A DNA stretch of 64,000 bases, taken from Streptomyces cinerochromogenes (lineage in GTDB: Bacteria > Actinomycetota > Actinomycetes > Streptomycetales > Streptomycetaceae). A model generated the notes under the pieces. The model did no database searches, had not been told where the DNA came from, and worked only from the letters and a program-made list of their open reading frames with translations. This document shows, in pieces, positions 8,607 to 16,208 of the stretch (positions within the stretch are counted from its first letter, which is position 1; each line of letters starts with the position of its first letter). Location: NCBI RefSeq assembly GCF_014648635.1, contig NZ_BMRM01000001.1, positions 682,001 to 746,000 on the forward strand. Reading direction: 5' to 3'. A program made the position numbers and the translations under genes.

Positions 8607-9686
8607 TCAGGCGAACAGACGGCGCCAGGTCTCCGGGCCCGGGTAGCCGTCGGCCGCGCCGCCCCGCCAGCCCTGGGCGCGCTGGAAGGCCTCCACGGCC
8701 CTCCGGTCCGCATCGCCCCAGTGCGGGCCCGGACCGAGGTCGTAGAACCGGCCGAACCCCTTCTTCACCAGCTGGGCGCCCAGGCGCGTGACGTGGTCGT
8801 TGGCCGCGCCCGGACGGAAGTACCGCCGGCCGGGATAGCCGGGCACCCCGTGCGAGGCGGGTGCGCCGGGACCGGAGCCGGCCGCGCCCGGGTGGGCCGC
8901 CACCGCCTTCCCGCCGGCCGCCGCCACCGCCTTCCCGCCGGCCGCCGGCGGCGCGACGGCCGCGGCCTTGGTCACTCCCTTGTAGCGGTAGGGGACGTAC
9001 TTGTCGGCGTTGCTCCAGTAGGGGTAGGGGGTGGCCTGGCGGCGGGTGTGCGGGGGCGTCTGTTCGTAGACCGTGTAGGAGGTGTGCGTGTGGTCCGTCC
9101 AGCCGCCGAAGATCACGACGTGGGAGCCCTTCTCGGGGTTGTCGGGGTTGTGGTACAGCAGGATGTCGCCGGGCTGGAGCTCCTCCTTGGTGATCTTCAC
9201 TCCGAACTGGCCGAGGCTGCCGGTCCATTCGTTGTTCGGCAGGCCCCAGGCCATGGAGACGTAGCCGGAGCAGTCCTGCCGGTACCCGTCGGACCAGAAG
9301 GCGTACATGCTGTACGGCACCTGGGCGGCCACCCAGACCTTGGCCCGGTTGATGATCTGGGTGCGGGTGGTGGCGGGGATCGGGGCGGTGGCGGGTCCGC
9401 CGGGCCTGCCCGCCTGGCCGTGCAGGGGAGCCTTGGCCCCCTGCGGGGTGTCGGGTGCGCCGTCGCCGGGCAGGGCCTGGCGGTGCGGGGAGTGGTCGGG
9501 GGCGAGGGCGGCGGCCGGGGGGACGGCGGCGAGGGCGGCGGACGCGGCGGCCACGACCACCACGCCGCGGGCCGCCGGCCGGCCGCGGCCGGACGGCGGG
9601 CGGGGAGCCGCCCGCCGTCCGTGGACACAGCCTGGACAGCCGCAGTCGCTCGCCGGGTCGACGTCCTCGAACACGGGAGCGGTCAT
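8607..9686 (-). CDS. secreted NlpC/P60-like peptidase with peptidoglycan-binding domain
   Basis: A 359-residue exported protein. The hydrophobic segment GVVVVAAASAALAAVPPAAALA (41-62) follows an unusual cysteine-rich stretch DCGCPGC at 14-20. A cysteine-peptidase fold of NlpC/P60 or CHAP type follows, with Cys139 in QDCSGYVSM and His189 in KGSHVVIFGGW. After a Pro/Ala linker comes a peptidoglycan-binding domain (about 285-359, RLGAQLVKKGFG and AVEAFQRAQGW). It probably cleaves wall peptides. The start ATG 9686 has GAGG upstream. Confidence 0.75.
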   Translation of the reverse strand: MTAPVFEDVDPASDCGCPGCVHGRRAAPRPPSGRGRPAARGVVVVAAASAALAAVPPAAALAPDHSPHRQALPGDGAPDTPQGAKAPLHGQAGRPGGPATAPIPATTRTQIINRAKVWVAAQVPYSMYAFWSDGYRQDCSGYVSMAWGLPNNEWTGSLGQFGVKITKEELQPGDILLYHNPDNPEKGSHVVIFGGWTDHTHTSYTVYEQTPPHTRRQATPYPYWSNADKYVPYRYKGVTKAAAVAPPAAGGKAVAAAGGKAVAAHPGAAGSGPGAPASHGVPGYPGRRYFRPGAANDHVTRLGAQLVKKGFGRFYDLGPGPHWGDADRRAVEAFQRAQGWRGGAADGYPGPETWRRLFA

Positions 9687-9851
9687 GCGATCTGCCTCAC
9701 ATTCGGGGGTGTTTTGTCCGCGAGTGTGCACGTTGATCAGTTTCCCAACTGTGCACAGAACGCGCATTTTGACGGTCCGAATGATGTACGCCGCCCTCCG
9801 CGGCCCCCTCCCGCCGCCTCCCGGTGGTCGGGAGCACCCTTCGAGATCCGG

Positions 9852-9857
9852 TAGAGT
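9852..9857 (+). promoter_or_regulatory. -10 box of tRNA-Lys copy 2
   Basis: TAGAGT in GGTAGAGTTTTCC, 16 bases before the tRNA; this context matches the promoter of copy 1. Confidence 0.45.
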
Positions 9858-9872
9858 TTTCCCTGTCAGCAG

Positions 9873-9946
9873 GCGCCGCTAGCTCAGTTGGTTAGAGCAG
9901 CTGACTCTTAATCAGCGGGTCCGGGGTTCGAGTCCCTGGCGGCGCA
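9873..9946 (+). tRNA. tRNA-Lys (anticodon CTT), copy 2
   Basis: Same 74-base cloverleaf as at 4248-4321: GCGCCGC/GCGGCGC acceptor, loop CTCTTAA, GGTTCGAGTCC T-arm, discriminator A, no encoded CCA. Confidence 0.97.
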
Positions 9947-9952
9947 CCGACC

Positions 9953-9984
9953 GGAAGGCCCCTCGCGAAAGCGGGGGGCCTTCC
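9953..9984 (+). terminator. terminator of tRNA-Lys copy 2
   Basis: GGAAGGCCCCTCGC and GCGGGGGGCCTTCC pair around GAAA with one mismatch, seven bases after the tRNA. Confidence 0.8.
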
Positions 9985-10053
9985 GCATGTCCCGGCTCCC
10001 CCACACCCGCACTCGCACGCCCCCGCTCCATCCCTTCCGCCCGAATGGCCGGA

Positions 10054-10059
10054 TACCCT
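10054..10059 (+). promoter_or_regulatory. -10 box giving a leaderless GntR transcript
   Basis: TACCCT, six bases (CTCGCC) before ATG 10066; this spacing puts the transcription start on the A of the start codon and favours 10066 over the upstream ATG at 10045. Confidence 0.6.
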
Positions 10060-10065
10060 CTCGCC

Positions 10066-10755
10066 ATGGCAGCCCGGGACCTTCAGGAGCGGATCAAGAA
10101 GCTGATCGTGGACCAGCGGCTGCCCTCGGGCGCCCCGCTGCCCACCGAACCGGAGCTGATGCGGCTCCTCGGGGCGAGCCGGAACTCGGTGCGGGAGGCC
10201 CTGAAGGCGCTCCAGGCGATGGGGATCGTGGAGATCCGGCACGGGTTCGGGACGTACGTGGGCTCGATGTCGTTCGCGCCGATGATCGAGGGGCTGGCCT
10301 TCCGGACCGTCGCCGGCCACTACCGCGGCGAGGACTCGCTGCTCCAGTTGCTGGAGCTGCGCGAGGCCGTCGAGACCGGGCTGGTGTCGCGGCTGGCCGG
10401 GCGGCTGCCGGAGACGGACCTGGTGGAGCTGGAGGCGCTCGTGGAGCGCATGGAACGGGAGGCCGCCGAGGGCACCGGGCTCGCCGGGACCGACCGCGCC
10501 TTTCACGCCACCCTGTACCGGGGTCTGGACAACGTGCTGCTCGGCGAGGTGCTGGAGGCGTTCTGGGAGGCCTTCCACCGGGTGCAGCAGGACCTCGTGG
10601 AGGTCGCGCAGGACCCGCGGGTCACCTGCCGCCAGCACCGGGAGATCCTGGACGCGGTGCGCTCCGGTGACTCCCTGCGCGCCGAGCGGGCCATACGGGA
10701 CCACTTCGGCAACCTGCGCAGCCGGCTGACCCCGGCGGCCGTGCCCCACCGGTGA
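10066..10755 (+). CDS. GntR/FadR-type (FCD) transcriptional regulator
   Basis: A 229-residue regulator. The winged helix (about 5-70) shows PLPTEPELMRLLGASRNSVREALKALQAMGIVEIRHGFGTYV, with the standard GntR recognition helix. The FCD effector domain (about 85-220) holds LLELREAVETGL, FHATLYRGLDN and CRQHREILDAV, including metal-binding His positions. Expected to respond to a carboxylate-type ligand. The shorter start (10066) is preferred because of the leaderless promoter; 10045 would add seven residues. The neighbours do not reveal the target. Confidence 0.82.
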   Translation: MAARDLQERIKKLIVDQRLPSGAPLPTEPELMRLLGASRNSVREALKALQAMGIVEIRHGFGTYVGSMSFAPMIEGLAFRTVAGHYRGEDSLLQLLELREAVETGLVSRLAGRLPETDLVELEALVERMEREAAEGTGLAGTDRAFHATLYRGLDNVLLGEVLEAFWEAFHRVQQDLVEVAQDPRVTCRQHREILDAVRSGDSLRAERAIRDHFGNLRSRLTPAAVPHR

Positions 10756-10771
10756 GCCACCGCGCGGGCGC

Positions 10772-11440
10772 TCAGCCGCGCGTCCCGGTGAGGTAGGCGG
10801 AGACCACGACGTTCGCCGTGTAGCTGCGGCTGGCGCGGTCGAAGGAGCCGCCGCAGGTGATCAGGCGCAGCTCGGCGCGGCCGGGTTCGCGGGGACCGTA
10901 GGCCTGCCGGGCGTCGAAGCCGTCGCGGGGCAGCACGCGGACGTCGTCGACGGTGAAGTCGGCGACCTTGCCGTCCGCGCGGAAGACCCGGACCGTCTCC
11001 CCGCGCTTGACCGTGCTGAGCCGGTAGAAGACGGCGGGCCGGGTCTCGGTGTCGACATGGCCCACCAGCAGGGCCGGCCCGGCGGCGCCCGGCTCGGGAC
11101 CGGCGCCGTACCAGCCGACCACGCCCGGCTGGTCGTACGGCGGCGGGTCGACCGCGCCACGGGCGTCCAGACCGCGGGCCACCACCGGGGCCTGGACACC
11201 CAGCCGGGGGATGTCGACGCGCTGGGGCACCGCGCCGGCCAGGGGCTTCGCCGGGCTCGGCAGCCACAGGGGGCCGGCGTCCCGGCCGAGGGCGAGGACA
11301 CCGCCGGCGGCCGGGCCGCCCGTGCCCTCCGGTACGCCGGTCACCCCGCGCCCCCACAGCCACAGCCCGCACAGCAGCAGCGCCCAGGTCAGGACGGTGA
11401 GCAGCCGCCCGGTGCCGGTGGTGCGCCCCTCGTCGGCCAT
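10772..11440 (-). CDS. class F sortase
   Basis: A 222-residue membrane-anchored transpeptidase. One N-terminal membrane segment (about 12-30) precedes the sortase barrel. Catalytic His128 lies in ALLVGHVDT, Cys196 in LRLITCGGSF and Arg205 in ASRSYTANVVV. The compact length and the RVDIPRLGVQAPVV start of the barrel fit actinobacterial class F enzymes. It starts seven bases after the stop of a surface protein with an anchor-like tail, which is its likely operon partner or substrate. Confidence 0.87.
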   Translation of the reverse strand: MADEGRTTGTGRLLTVLTWALLLCGLWLWGRGVTGVPEGTGGPAAGGVLALGRDAGPLWLPSPAKPLAGAVPQRVDIPRLGVQAPVVARGLDARGAVDPPPYDQPGVVGWYGAGPEPGAAGPALLVGHVDTETRPAVFYRLSTVKRGETVRVFRADGKVADFTVDDVRVLPRDGFDARQAYGPREPGRAELRLITCGGSFDRASRSYTANVVVSAYLTGTRG

Positions 11441-11447
11441 GGCGGGT

Positions 11448-12008
11448 TCAGCGGGGGCCGCGGCTCCGGCGGGCGCGCAGCCCGACGGCGACCGCGGCGA
11501 CCCCGGCGAGCGCGAGGCCGGTCACCGCCTGCCCGGTGTCGGGGCCGGATCCGCTGCCGGCCACGGTGGCGAAGTGCGCGGTGCCGCCGCCGCCCGCGGG
11601 GACCGGGGCGACCGGCGAGGCGGCCTGGGCGGGCGGCTCCATGGGCTCTGCCGGGCGGCCGGCGCCGCCCGCCTCCGTGACGGTGATGGTGCCGGTACGC
11701 ACGGAACCGGCGCAGCTGATCTTCACCGTGTAGGCGCCGGGCGCGAGGGCGGAGCGGACCCGGGTCTCGCCGGTGAGGCTGCCCTGGGCGCCGGTCAGCT
11801 GGGCGTCGGCGACGAAGGCGGCCGAGGCGGCGCTTCCCTGGGCGCCGGTGCAGCCGCTGACCCGCAGGGTGATGTCGTCGCCCGGCGCCGGGGTGGCGGG
11901 GGTCACGGTGACGGCGCCGCCGTCCGCCGCGTGGGCGGCCGGGGCGACCGTGGCGCCGGCGGCGACGGCGAGGAGTCCGGTACAGACAGTGAGGCGTAGT
12001 GAGCCCAT
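11448..12008 (-). CDS. secreted surface protein with sortase-like C-terminal anchor
   Basis: A 186-residue exported protein with signal peptide (cut near AHA|ADGG, residue 28), one Ig-like domain with two cysteines (SGCTGAQ and KISCAGS), a Pro/Ala linker and a C-terminal GPDTGQ, hydrophobic AVTGLALAGVAAVAVGL and basic RARRSRGPR tail. This is the sorting-signal architecture, but with GPDTG where LPxTG is usual. It is co-transcribed with the class F sortase 7 bases downstream. GGAGG six bases before ATG 12008 is an ideal ribosome-binding site but lies in a hairpin. Confidence 0.75.
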   Translation of the reverse strand: MGSLRLTVCTGLLAVAAGATVAPAAHAADGGAVTVTPATPAPGDDITLRVSGCTGAQGSAASAAFVADAQLTGAQGSLTGETRVRSALAPGAYTVKISCAGSVRTGTITVTEAGGAGRPAEPMEPPAQAASPVAPVPAGGGGTAHFATVAGSGSGPDTGQAVTGLALAGVAAVAVGLRARRSRGPR

Positions 12009-12014
12009 CGTGAA

Positions 12015-12032
12015 CCTCCAGTTATCTGGAGG
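12015..12032 (-). promoter_or_regulatory. hairpin sequestering the ribosome-binding site of the surface-protein gene
   Basis: CCTCCAG-ATAA-CTGGAGG (minus strand) is a perfect 7-bp stem with a four-base loop. Its 3' arm is the Shine-Dalgarno sequence of the gene starting at 12008, so translation should depend on opening this hairpin. Confidence 0.6.
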
Positions 12033-12044
12033 CTCCCCCGCCCC

Positions 12045-12073
12045 AGGCGCCTCCGCATCCTCGGGAGGCGCCT
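12045..12073 (-). terminator. hairpin between the NagD-like phosphatase and the surface-protein operon
   Basis: AGGCGCCTCC and GGAGGCGCCT form a perfect 10-bp stem. It lies downstream of the leftward HAD gene and upstream of the buried ribosome-binding site. It may be the HAD terminator or an attenuator of the surface-protein/sortase operon. Confidence 0.6.
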
Positions 12074-12122
12074 TGTTGCTCCGAACGGGTGATGCCGGGT
12101 TTCGGCGGGGTCTGTTCCCTGC

Positions 12123-12902
12123 TCAGACCAGGTCGACGAGGTCCGCGATGGAGTCGACCACCTGGGAGGGGCGGAAGGGGTAGCGGTCCACGTCGTTCGG
12201 CTGGGTCACGCCGCTGAGCACCAGGAAGGTGCGCATCCCGGCCTCCAGGCCCGCGAGCACGTCGGTGTCCATGCGGTCGCCGATCATCGCGGAGGTCTCG
12301 GAGTGGGCGCCGATCGCGTTCAGCCCGGCCCGCATCATCAGCGGGTTGGGCTTGCCGACGAAGTAGGGCTTCTTGCCGGTCGCGGCGGTGATCAGGGCGG
12401 CGACCGAGCCGGTGGCGGGCAGGTCGCCCTCGGTGGACGGGCCGACGTTGTCGGGGTTGGTGGCGATGAACCGGGCGCCGTCGTTGATCAGCCGGACCGC
12501 CTTGGTCAGGGCCTCGAAGGAGTAGGTGCGGGTCTCGCCGAGGATCACGAAGTCCGGTTCGTGGTCGGTGAGGATGTAGCCGATGTCGTGCAGCGCGGTG
12601 GTCAGGCCCGCCTCGCCGATGACGTAGGCGGTGCCGCCGGGCCGCTGGTCGTCCAGGAACTGGGCGGTGGCCAGCGCCGAGGTCCAGATGTTCTCCACCG
12701 GCACGTCCAGACCCATCCGGCGCAGCCGGGCGTGCAGGTCACGGGCGGTGTAGATGGAGTTGTTGGTGAGGACCAGGAAGGGCCGGCCCGACTCGCGCAG
12801 CTTCTTCAGGAAGGCCTCGGCGCCGGGGATCGGGACGCCCTCGTGGATCAGGACGCCGTCCATGTCGGTGAGCCATGACTCTATGGGCTTGCGGTCTGCC
12901 AT
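12123..12902 (-). CDS. HAD-IIA (NagD-like) phosphatase
   Basis: A 259-residue cytoplasmic phosphatase. Motif I WLTDMDGVLIHEG (nucleophile Asp13), motif II VLTNNS, the C2A cap typical of NagD, the lysine in YFVGKPNPLMM and motif IV MIGDRMDTDVLAGLEAG are all in order. It likely dephosphorylates nucleotides or sugar phosphates. The start ATG 12902 has AGGAG upstream. Confidence 0.88.
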   Translation of the reverse strand: MADRKPIESWLTDMDGVLIHEGVPIPGAEAFLKKLRESGRPFLVLTNNSIYTARDLHARLRRMGLDVPVENIWTSALATAQFLDDQRPGGTAYVIGEAGLTTALHDIGYILTDHEPDFVILGETRTYSFEALTKAVRLINDGARFIATNPDNVGPSTEGDLPATGSVAALITAATGKKPYFVGKPNPLMMRAGLNAIGAHSETSAMIGDRMDTDVLAGLEAGMRTFLVLSGVTQPNDVDRYPFRPSQVVDSIADLVDLV

Positions 12903-12975
12903 GCTGTGCGTCTCCTGGCGTACGTACGGTCGGGGAGCGGGGGCGCCGGAACCACGGCGTACCGACGCCCCCAGC

Positions 12976-13223
12976 CTAGTCAGGACCGGCCGTTCCCGAC
13001 CCCGTCGATCTCCCGTTCTCCCCGGTCAGCTGACCGGGGACGGCCTTTCCGCGCCCCGGTCGGCCGCCGGTGGCGGCCTTCCGGTCCTCGACGTACGCCG
13101 TGAGGTTCTCCGCGATGTCGTCCCGGTCGGGCTCGAAGACCTCGACGCCGTCCACCAGCCGGGCCGGCGCGCGGGCGTCGGCGCCGGCGGCCGTGACGGA
13201 GTCGAAGCGGATGCCCGTCTCAC
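12976..13223 (-). pseudogene. stranded coding remnant behind the phosphonatase-like gene
   Basis: Directly after the stop of the HAD gene, in another frame, the minus strand has a codon pattern with strong G/C third positions and protein-like composition (ETGIRFDSVTAAG, then VEVFEPDRDDIAENLTAYV) up to a stop at 12976. No convincing start exists. GIRFDSVT resembles the first strand of ABC-transporter ATPases, so an internally deleted transporter gene is one guess. It could instead be a frameshifted extension or a small unrecognised gene. Confidence 0.4.
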
Positions 13224-13984
13224 CGCTCCCCGGCGGGCCGGGCGAGCAGGGCGGGCAGGCCGGCGACGGAGTCCAGCACATGGGTGGCGCCCGCGGCGGC
13301 GAACTCCGCGTCGCCGTGGGCGCCGGTACGCACGCCGACGACCAGGCCCGCTCCGGCGCGTACGCCGCTGAGCACGTCGTACGACGTGTCACCGGCCACG
13401 GCGACCTGCCGTACGTCCTGCGCCGCCTTCGTCCGGACGAACGCCTCCAGCACCATGTCCGGGTACGGCCGCCCGCGCCCGCCGGCGTCGGCCGGGCACA
13501 GGGTGAGCGGGACGAGGTCCCGCCAGCCGAGGGCGTCGAGGATCGCGTCCCGGGTGACACGGGCGAAACCGGTGGTCAGGACGACGGTACGGCCGCTGCC
13601 CGTCAGTTCCTCGACGGCCTCGCGGGCGCCGGGGACGGGGGCGACCAGGCCGGCGCCGACCAGGTCGCCGTACGCCTTCTCGAAGGCGGTGTTGGCGCGC
13701 CGGGCGCGGTCCTCGTCACCGAACAGGTGCCGGAAGACGGAGATCTTGGACTCGCCCATGGTGGCACGGACGTAGGCCAGGTGCTCGGTGTGCTCGGCGG
13801 AGCCGGGCTCGACACCCAGCTCGGCGGCGGCCGCCTCGAAGGCACGCTCGACCAGACCGCCGTCGGCGACGGTCGTACCGGCCATGTCGAGGACGACGAG
13901 CCGGATGTCCGCGGGGTCGGTGGAAGGCTCCATCGGCGTGTCCGGGGTGTCCGTCGGGGTGTTCGGGGTGTTCGGGGTGTTCAT
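13220..13984 (-). CDS. phosphonatase-like HAD hydrolase (PhnX-related)
   Basis: A 254-residue hydrolase. After a repetitive Thr/Pro/Asn tail (NTPNTPNTPTDTPDTPM) the HAD motif I LVVLDMAGTTVADGG appears, as in phosphonoacetaldehyde hydrolases and the TIGR03351 group, then VVLTTGFARVTRDAIL and AVAGDTSYDVLSGVRAGAGL. It lacks certainty about the Schiff-base lysine of true PhnX. ATG 13984 is used; a GTG at 13996 overlaps the stop of the upstream FAD oxidoreductase (GTGA) and is equally plausible. The pair forms a known module suspected of acting on aminophosphonates. Confidence 0.78.
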   Translation of the reverse strand: MNTPNTPNTPTDTPDTPMEPSTDPADIRLVVLDMAGTTVADGGLVERAFEAAAAELGVEPGSAEHTEHLAYVRATMGESKISVFRHLFGDEDRARRANTAFEKAYGDLVGAGLVAPVPGAREAVEELTGSGRTVVLTTGFARVTRDAILDALGWRDLVPLTLCPADAGGRGRPYPDMVLEAFVRTKAAQDVRQVAVAGDTSYDVLSGVRAGAGLVVGVRTGAHGDAEFAAAGATHVLDSVAGLPALLARPAGER

Positions 13985-13992
13985 CGGGTGGC

Positions 13993-15117
13993 TCACCAGC
14001 CCAGTTCGTTCGCGGTGGTCTCGGCTATCGCGGGGGCGCAGGTCATGCCGCGCCCGCCGGGCCCGGTGACCAGCCACACCCCCTCGCGCACCTGCTGCCG
14101 GTGCACCACCCGGCCGGGCTCGGTGCACTGCGCGTACACCCCCGCCCAGCGGCGCCGGATGCGGGGCAGCGGCCGGCCGAGGAGGGACTCCACGACCCCG
14201 GTGAGGTGCTCGTACGGATCCTCGACGGTGTCGAAGGCGAAGGGGTGCTCGTACGCGTGGGTGTCGCCGATGGTCAGGCCGCCGTCGGCGCGCTGGACCA
14301 TGAGCAGCTGCATCCGGTGCGCGGCGGCGGTGTCCGCCTGCGGCTGCCGGGCGTTGAGGTCGTCCAGCGCCGGGGAGGCGTAGGCCGGGTAGTAGCGGAA
14401 GCTGTCGGCGTCGGCGACAGAGGTGGGCAGCGGCTCGCCGAGCGGGTCGGTCTGCATCATCTGGAGCCGGACGCGGCGCACGGGGAGCTCCGGGCCCGCC
14501 AGTTCGCGCACGAGTCCGCCGAGCCAAGCACCGGTGCACAGGACGACGACGTCGGCGCGGTGCACCTCGCCGTGGTCGTCGCGGACGGTCCCGGCGCCGG
14601 TCACCTCGCGCACCTCCCGGCCCGGCAGGAACGTGTAGTCCGGGGACTTCAGCAGCTCCTCGCGCAGCGCGAGCTGGGCGGTGCGGGGCTCCACGGCCGC
14701 GTCCCGCTCGCAGTACAGGGCGGCGGTGAAGTCGCCGCGCAGGGCGGGGTTGAGGGCGCGCGCCTCGCCCGGGGCGAGCAGCTCGTAGCCGCGGGCGGCG
14801 GCGTCCGCGCGGGCCACGGCGGCCTCGGCGACGGCGAGTTCGAGCGGCCCGCGGACGGGGGTGAGGGACCCGTTGGCGCGGAAGCCGAGCCCCGGCACCC
14901 GTCCGCCGACCGCCTCCCACAGCTCCCGCGCCCGCAGCGCGGTCTCCAGCTCTTCCCCGCCGGCGCGCCCGCTGACCCAGATCTGCCCGAAGTTGCGCAG
15001 CGAGGCGCCGCGCGCCTCGCTCTCGCGCTCGATCTGGACGACCTGGTGGCCGCGCTCCACTGCCTGCCAGGCATGCAGGGTGCCCACCACGCCGGCTCCG
15101 ACGACTGTCACTTTCAC
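13993..15117 (-). CDS. FAD-dependent oxidoreductase (TIGR03364/DAO type)
   Basis: A 374-residue amine-oxidising flavoprotein. The dinucleotide-binding motif VTVVGAGVVGTLHAW opens the protein, ERESEARGASLRNFGQIW continues the FAD site, and WLVTGPGGRGMTCAPAIAE closes it. The GTG at 15117 is chosen because it puts the Rossmann strand at the N-terminus and has AGGAG upstream. The family usually neighbours a phosphonatase-like hydrolase and a GntR regulator, as here, and is thought to oxidise an aminophosphonate; the substrate remains inferred. Confidence 0.82.
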   Translation of the reverse strand: MKVTVVGAGVVGTLHAWQAVERGHQVVQIERESEARGASLRNFGQIWVSGRAGGEELETALRARELWEAVGGRVPGLGFRANGSLTPVRGPLELAVAEAAVARADAAARGYELLAPGEARALNPALRGDFTAALYCERDAAVEPRTAQLALREELLKSPDYTFLPGREVREVTGAGTVRDDHGEVHRADVVVLCTGAWLGGLVRELAGPELPVRRVRLQMMQTDPLGEPLPTSVADADSFRYYPAYASPALDDLNARQPQADTAAAHRMQLLMVQRADGGLTIGDTHAYEHPFAFDTVEDPYEHLTGVVESLLGRPLPRIRRRWAGVYAQCTEPGRVVHRQQVREGVWLVTGPGGRGMTCAPAIAETTANELGW

Positions 15118-15192
15118 GGCGGCAACGCTCCTCGCGATTCGGGAACCGGAAACGTCCGGCTGACAACGAGAGCGTGAACCAGGTACCGCGTT

Positions 15193-15204
15193 TGGGCTAG
15201 ACCC
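15193..15204. promoter_or_regulatory. candidate GntR/HutC operator upstream of the FAD oxidoreductase
   Basis: TGGGCTAGACCC (minus: GGGTCTAGCCCA) is a near-palindrome of the GTnTAnAC type bound by UTRA GntR regulators, 76 bases before the GTG start. The neighbouring GntR protein is the obvious binder; it is a weaker match to dre than the LPMO site. Confidence 0.4.
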
Positions 15205-15268
15205 GTTATCTTTTCGTGACCAATGAATGAGGTCCTGATGGGGTGATTCGGCCTGCTTTCCGGGGTCT

Positions 15269-16024
15269 TCAGCCCTGGAGGTGGGTGGTGAAGGAGAACC
15301 GGTCACCGCGGTAGAGCGAGCGCACCCGCTCCAGCGGGGCACCCTCCGCGTCGCGGGAGATCCGGTGGATCAGCAGCATCGGCAGGGCGGGCGGGGTGCC
15401 GATGAGCAGGGCCTCGCGGGGAGTGGCCAGCACGGTCTCGATCCGCTCGTCGGCGTCGCCGAAGGTGATGCCCTGGGCCGCGAGATAGCCGTAGAAGGAG
15501 GAGTCCGGGTCGAAGTCGGAGTCCAGCCGGGGGACCCGCGCGACGGCGACGTACGTGCTCTCCAGGCCGACCCGCTCCTCGTCGGCGAGCAGCACCCGCT
15601 CCAGGTGCCACACCGGCTCGCCCCGGGTGAGGCCGGTCTCGGCGGCGAGCGGCTCCGGGCACGGGAACCGGTCGAGGGTCACGAGGGTGCGGCCGGGCTG
15701 CCGCCCCTGCCGGCGCACGCCCTCGGTGTAGCTGGCGAGGGACAGCGGCTGCGCCAGCTTGGGCCCGGCGACGACGGTCCCCCGGCCGCGCCGCCGCAGC
15801 CGGCCCTCCAGCACCAGCTCCCGTACCGCCTGGCGCACGGTCTCCCGGGCGACGTCGTACCGCTCGGCGAGGTCCCGCTCGGTGGGGATGACGCTGCCGT
15901 CCCCGAGTTCCTCCAGCAGCGCGGCGATCCGCGCCTTCACCGCGTAGTACTTGGGGATGCGCCCGTGCTCCGGGATACCGGAGCGGACGGGGGCGCCGGG
16001 GGCCTGGTCGTTGGGGTAGTCCAC
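15269..16024 (-). CDS. GntR/HutC-family regulator with UTRA domain
   Basis: A 251-residue regulator. Winged helix at about 24-95 (YYAVKARIAALLEELGDGSVIPTERDLAERYDVARETVRQAV) and UTRA ligand-binding domain at about 110-250 (WHLERVLLADEERVGLESTYVAV, LLIHRISRDAEGAPLE). It is transcribed toward the FAD oxidoreductase and phosphonatase-like genes and is likely their regulator. The GTG start lacks a clear Shine-Dalgarno sequence, so the first ~15 residues are uncertain. Confidence 0.82.
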   Translation of the reverse strand: MDYPNDQAPGAPVRSGIPEHGRIPKYYAVKARIAALLEELGDGSVIPTERDLAERYDVARETVRQAVRELVLEGRLRRRGRGTVVAGPKLAQPLSLASYTEGVRRQGRQPGRTLVTLDRFPCPEPLAAETGLTRGEPVWHLERVLLADEERVGLESTYVAVARVPRLDSDFDPDSSFYGYLAAQGITFGDADERIETVLATPREALLIGTPPALPMLLIHRISRDAEGAPLERVRSLYRGDRFSFTTHLQG

Positions 16025-16077
16025 GGGGGGATCGTCGCAGACGGGGGGCGGGGGTGGTGGGCGGGGGCTTTCGGCTC

Positions 16078-16165
16078 GGGGGCGGTGGTCTGGGGTCAGT
16101 GGTTAGGGGTCGGTGGTTAGGGGTCGGTGGTCGGGGGCCGGTGGGCGGAGGAGGCCGGTGGTTCG
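16078..16165. repeat. G-rich imperfect tandem repeat
   Basis: The unit GGTTAGGGGTCGGTGG recurs with variations (GTCAGTGGTTAGGGGTCGG, then GGTCGGGGGCCGGTGG). The run of G3-G5 tracts on the plus strand could fold into a G-quadruplex. No gene is supported in 16025-16208. Confidence 0.6.
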
Positions 16166-16208
16166 GGGGCGCACCGGTTCGGGGCCAGTGGTTCCAGTGG
16201 TCGCGGGG

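Noticed and set aside
12123..13984. the two HAD proteins as one operon of duplicated genes
   Set aside because: They belong to different HAD classes (NagD-like and PhnX-like) and the 13 kb gap region between them contains a remnant and separate starts.
7324..15204. the GGGTCTAGCCCA site at 15193 as a DasR site
   Set aside because: It deviates from the dre core, and a UTRA GntR regulator is encoded beside it, which is the simpler explanation.
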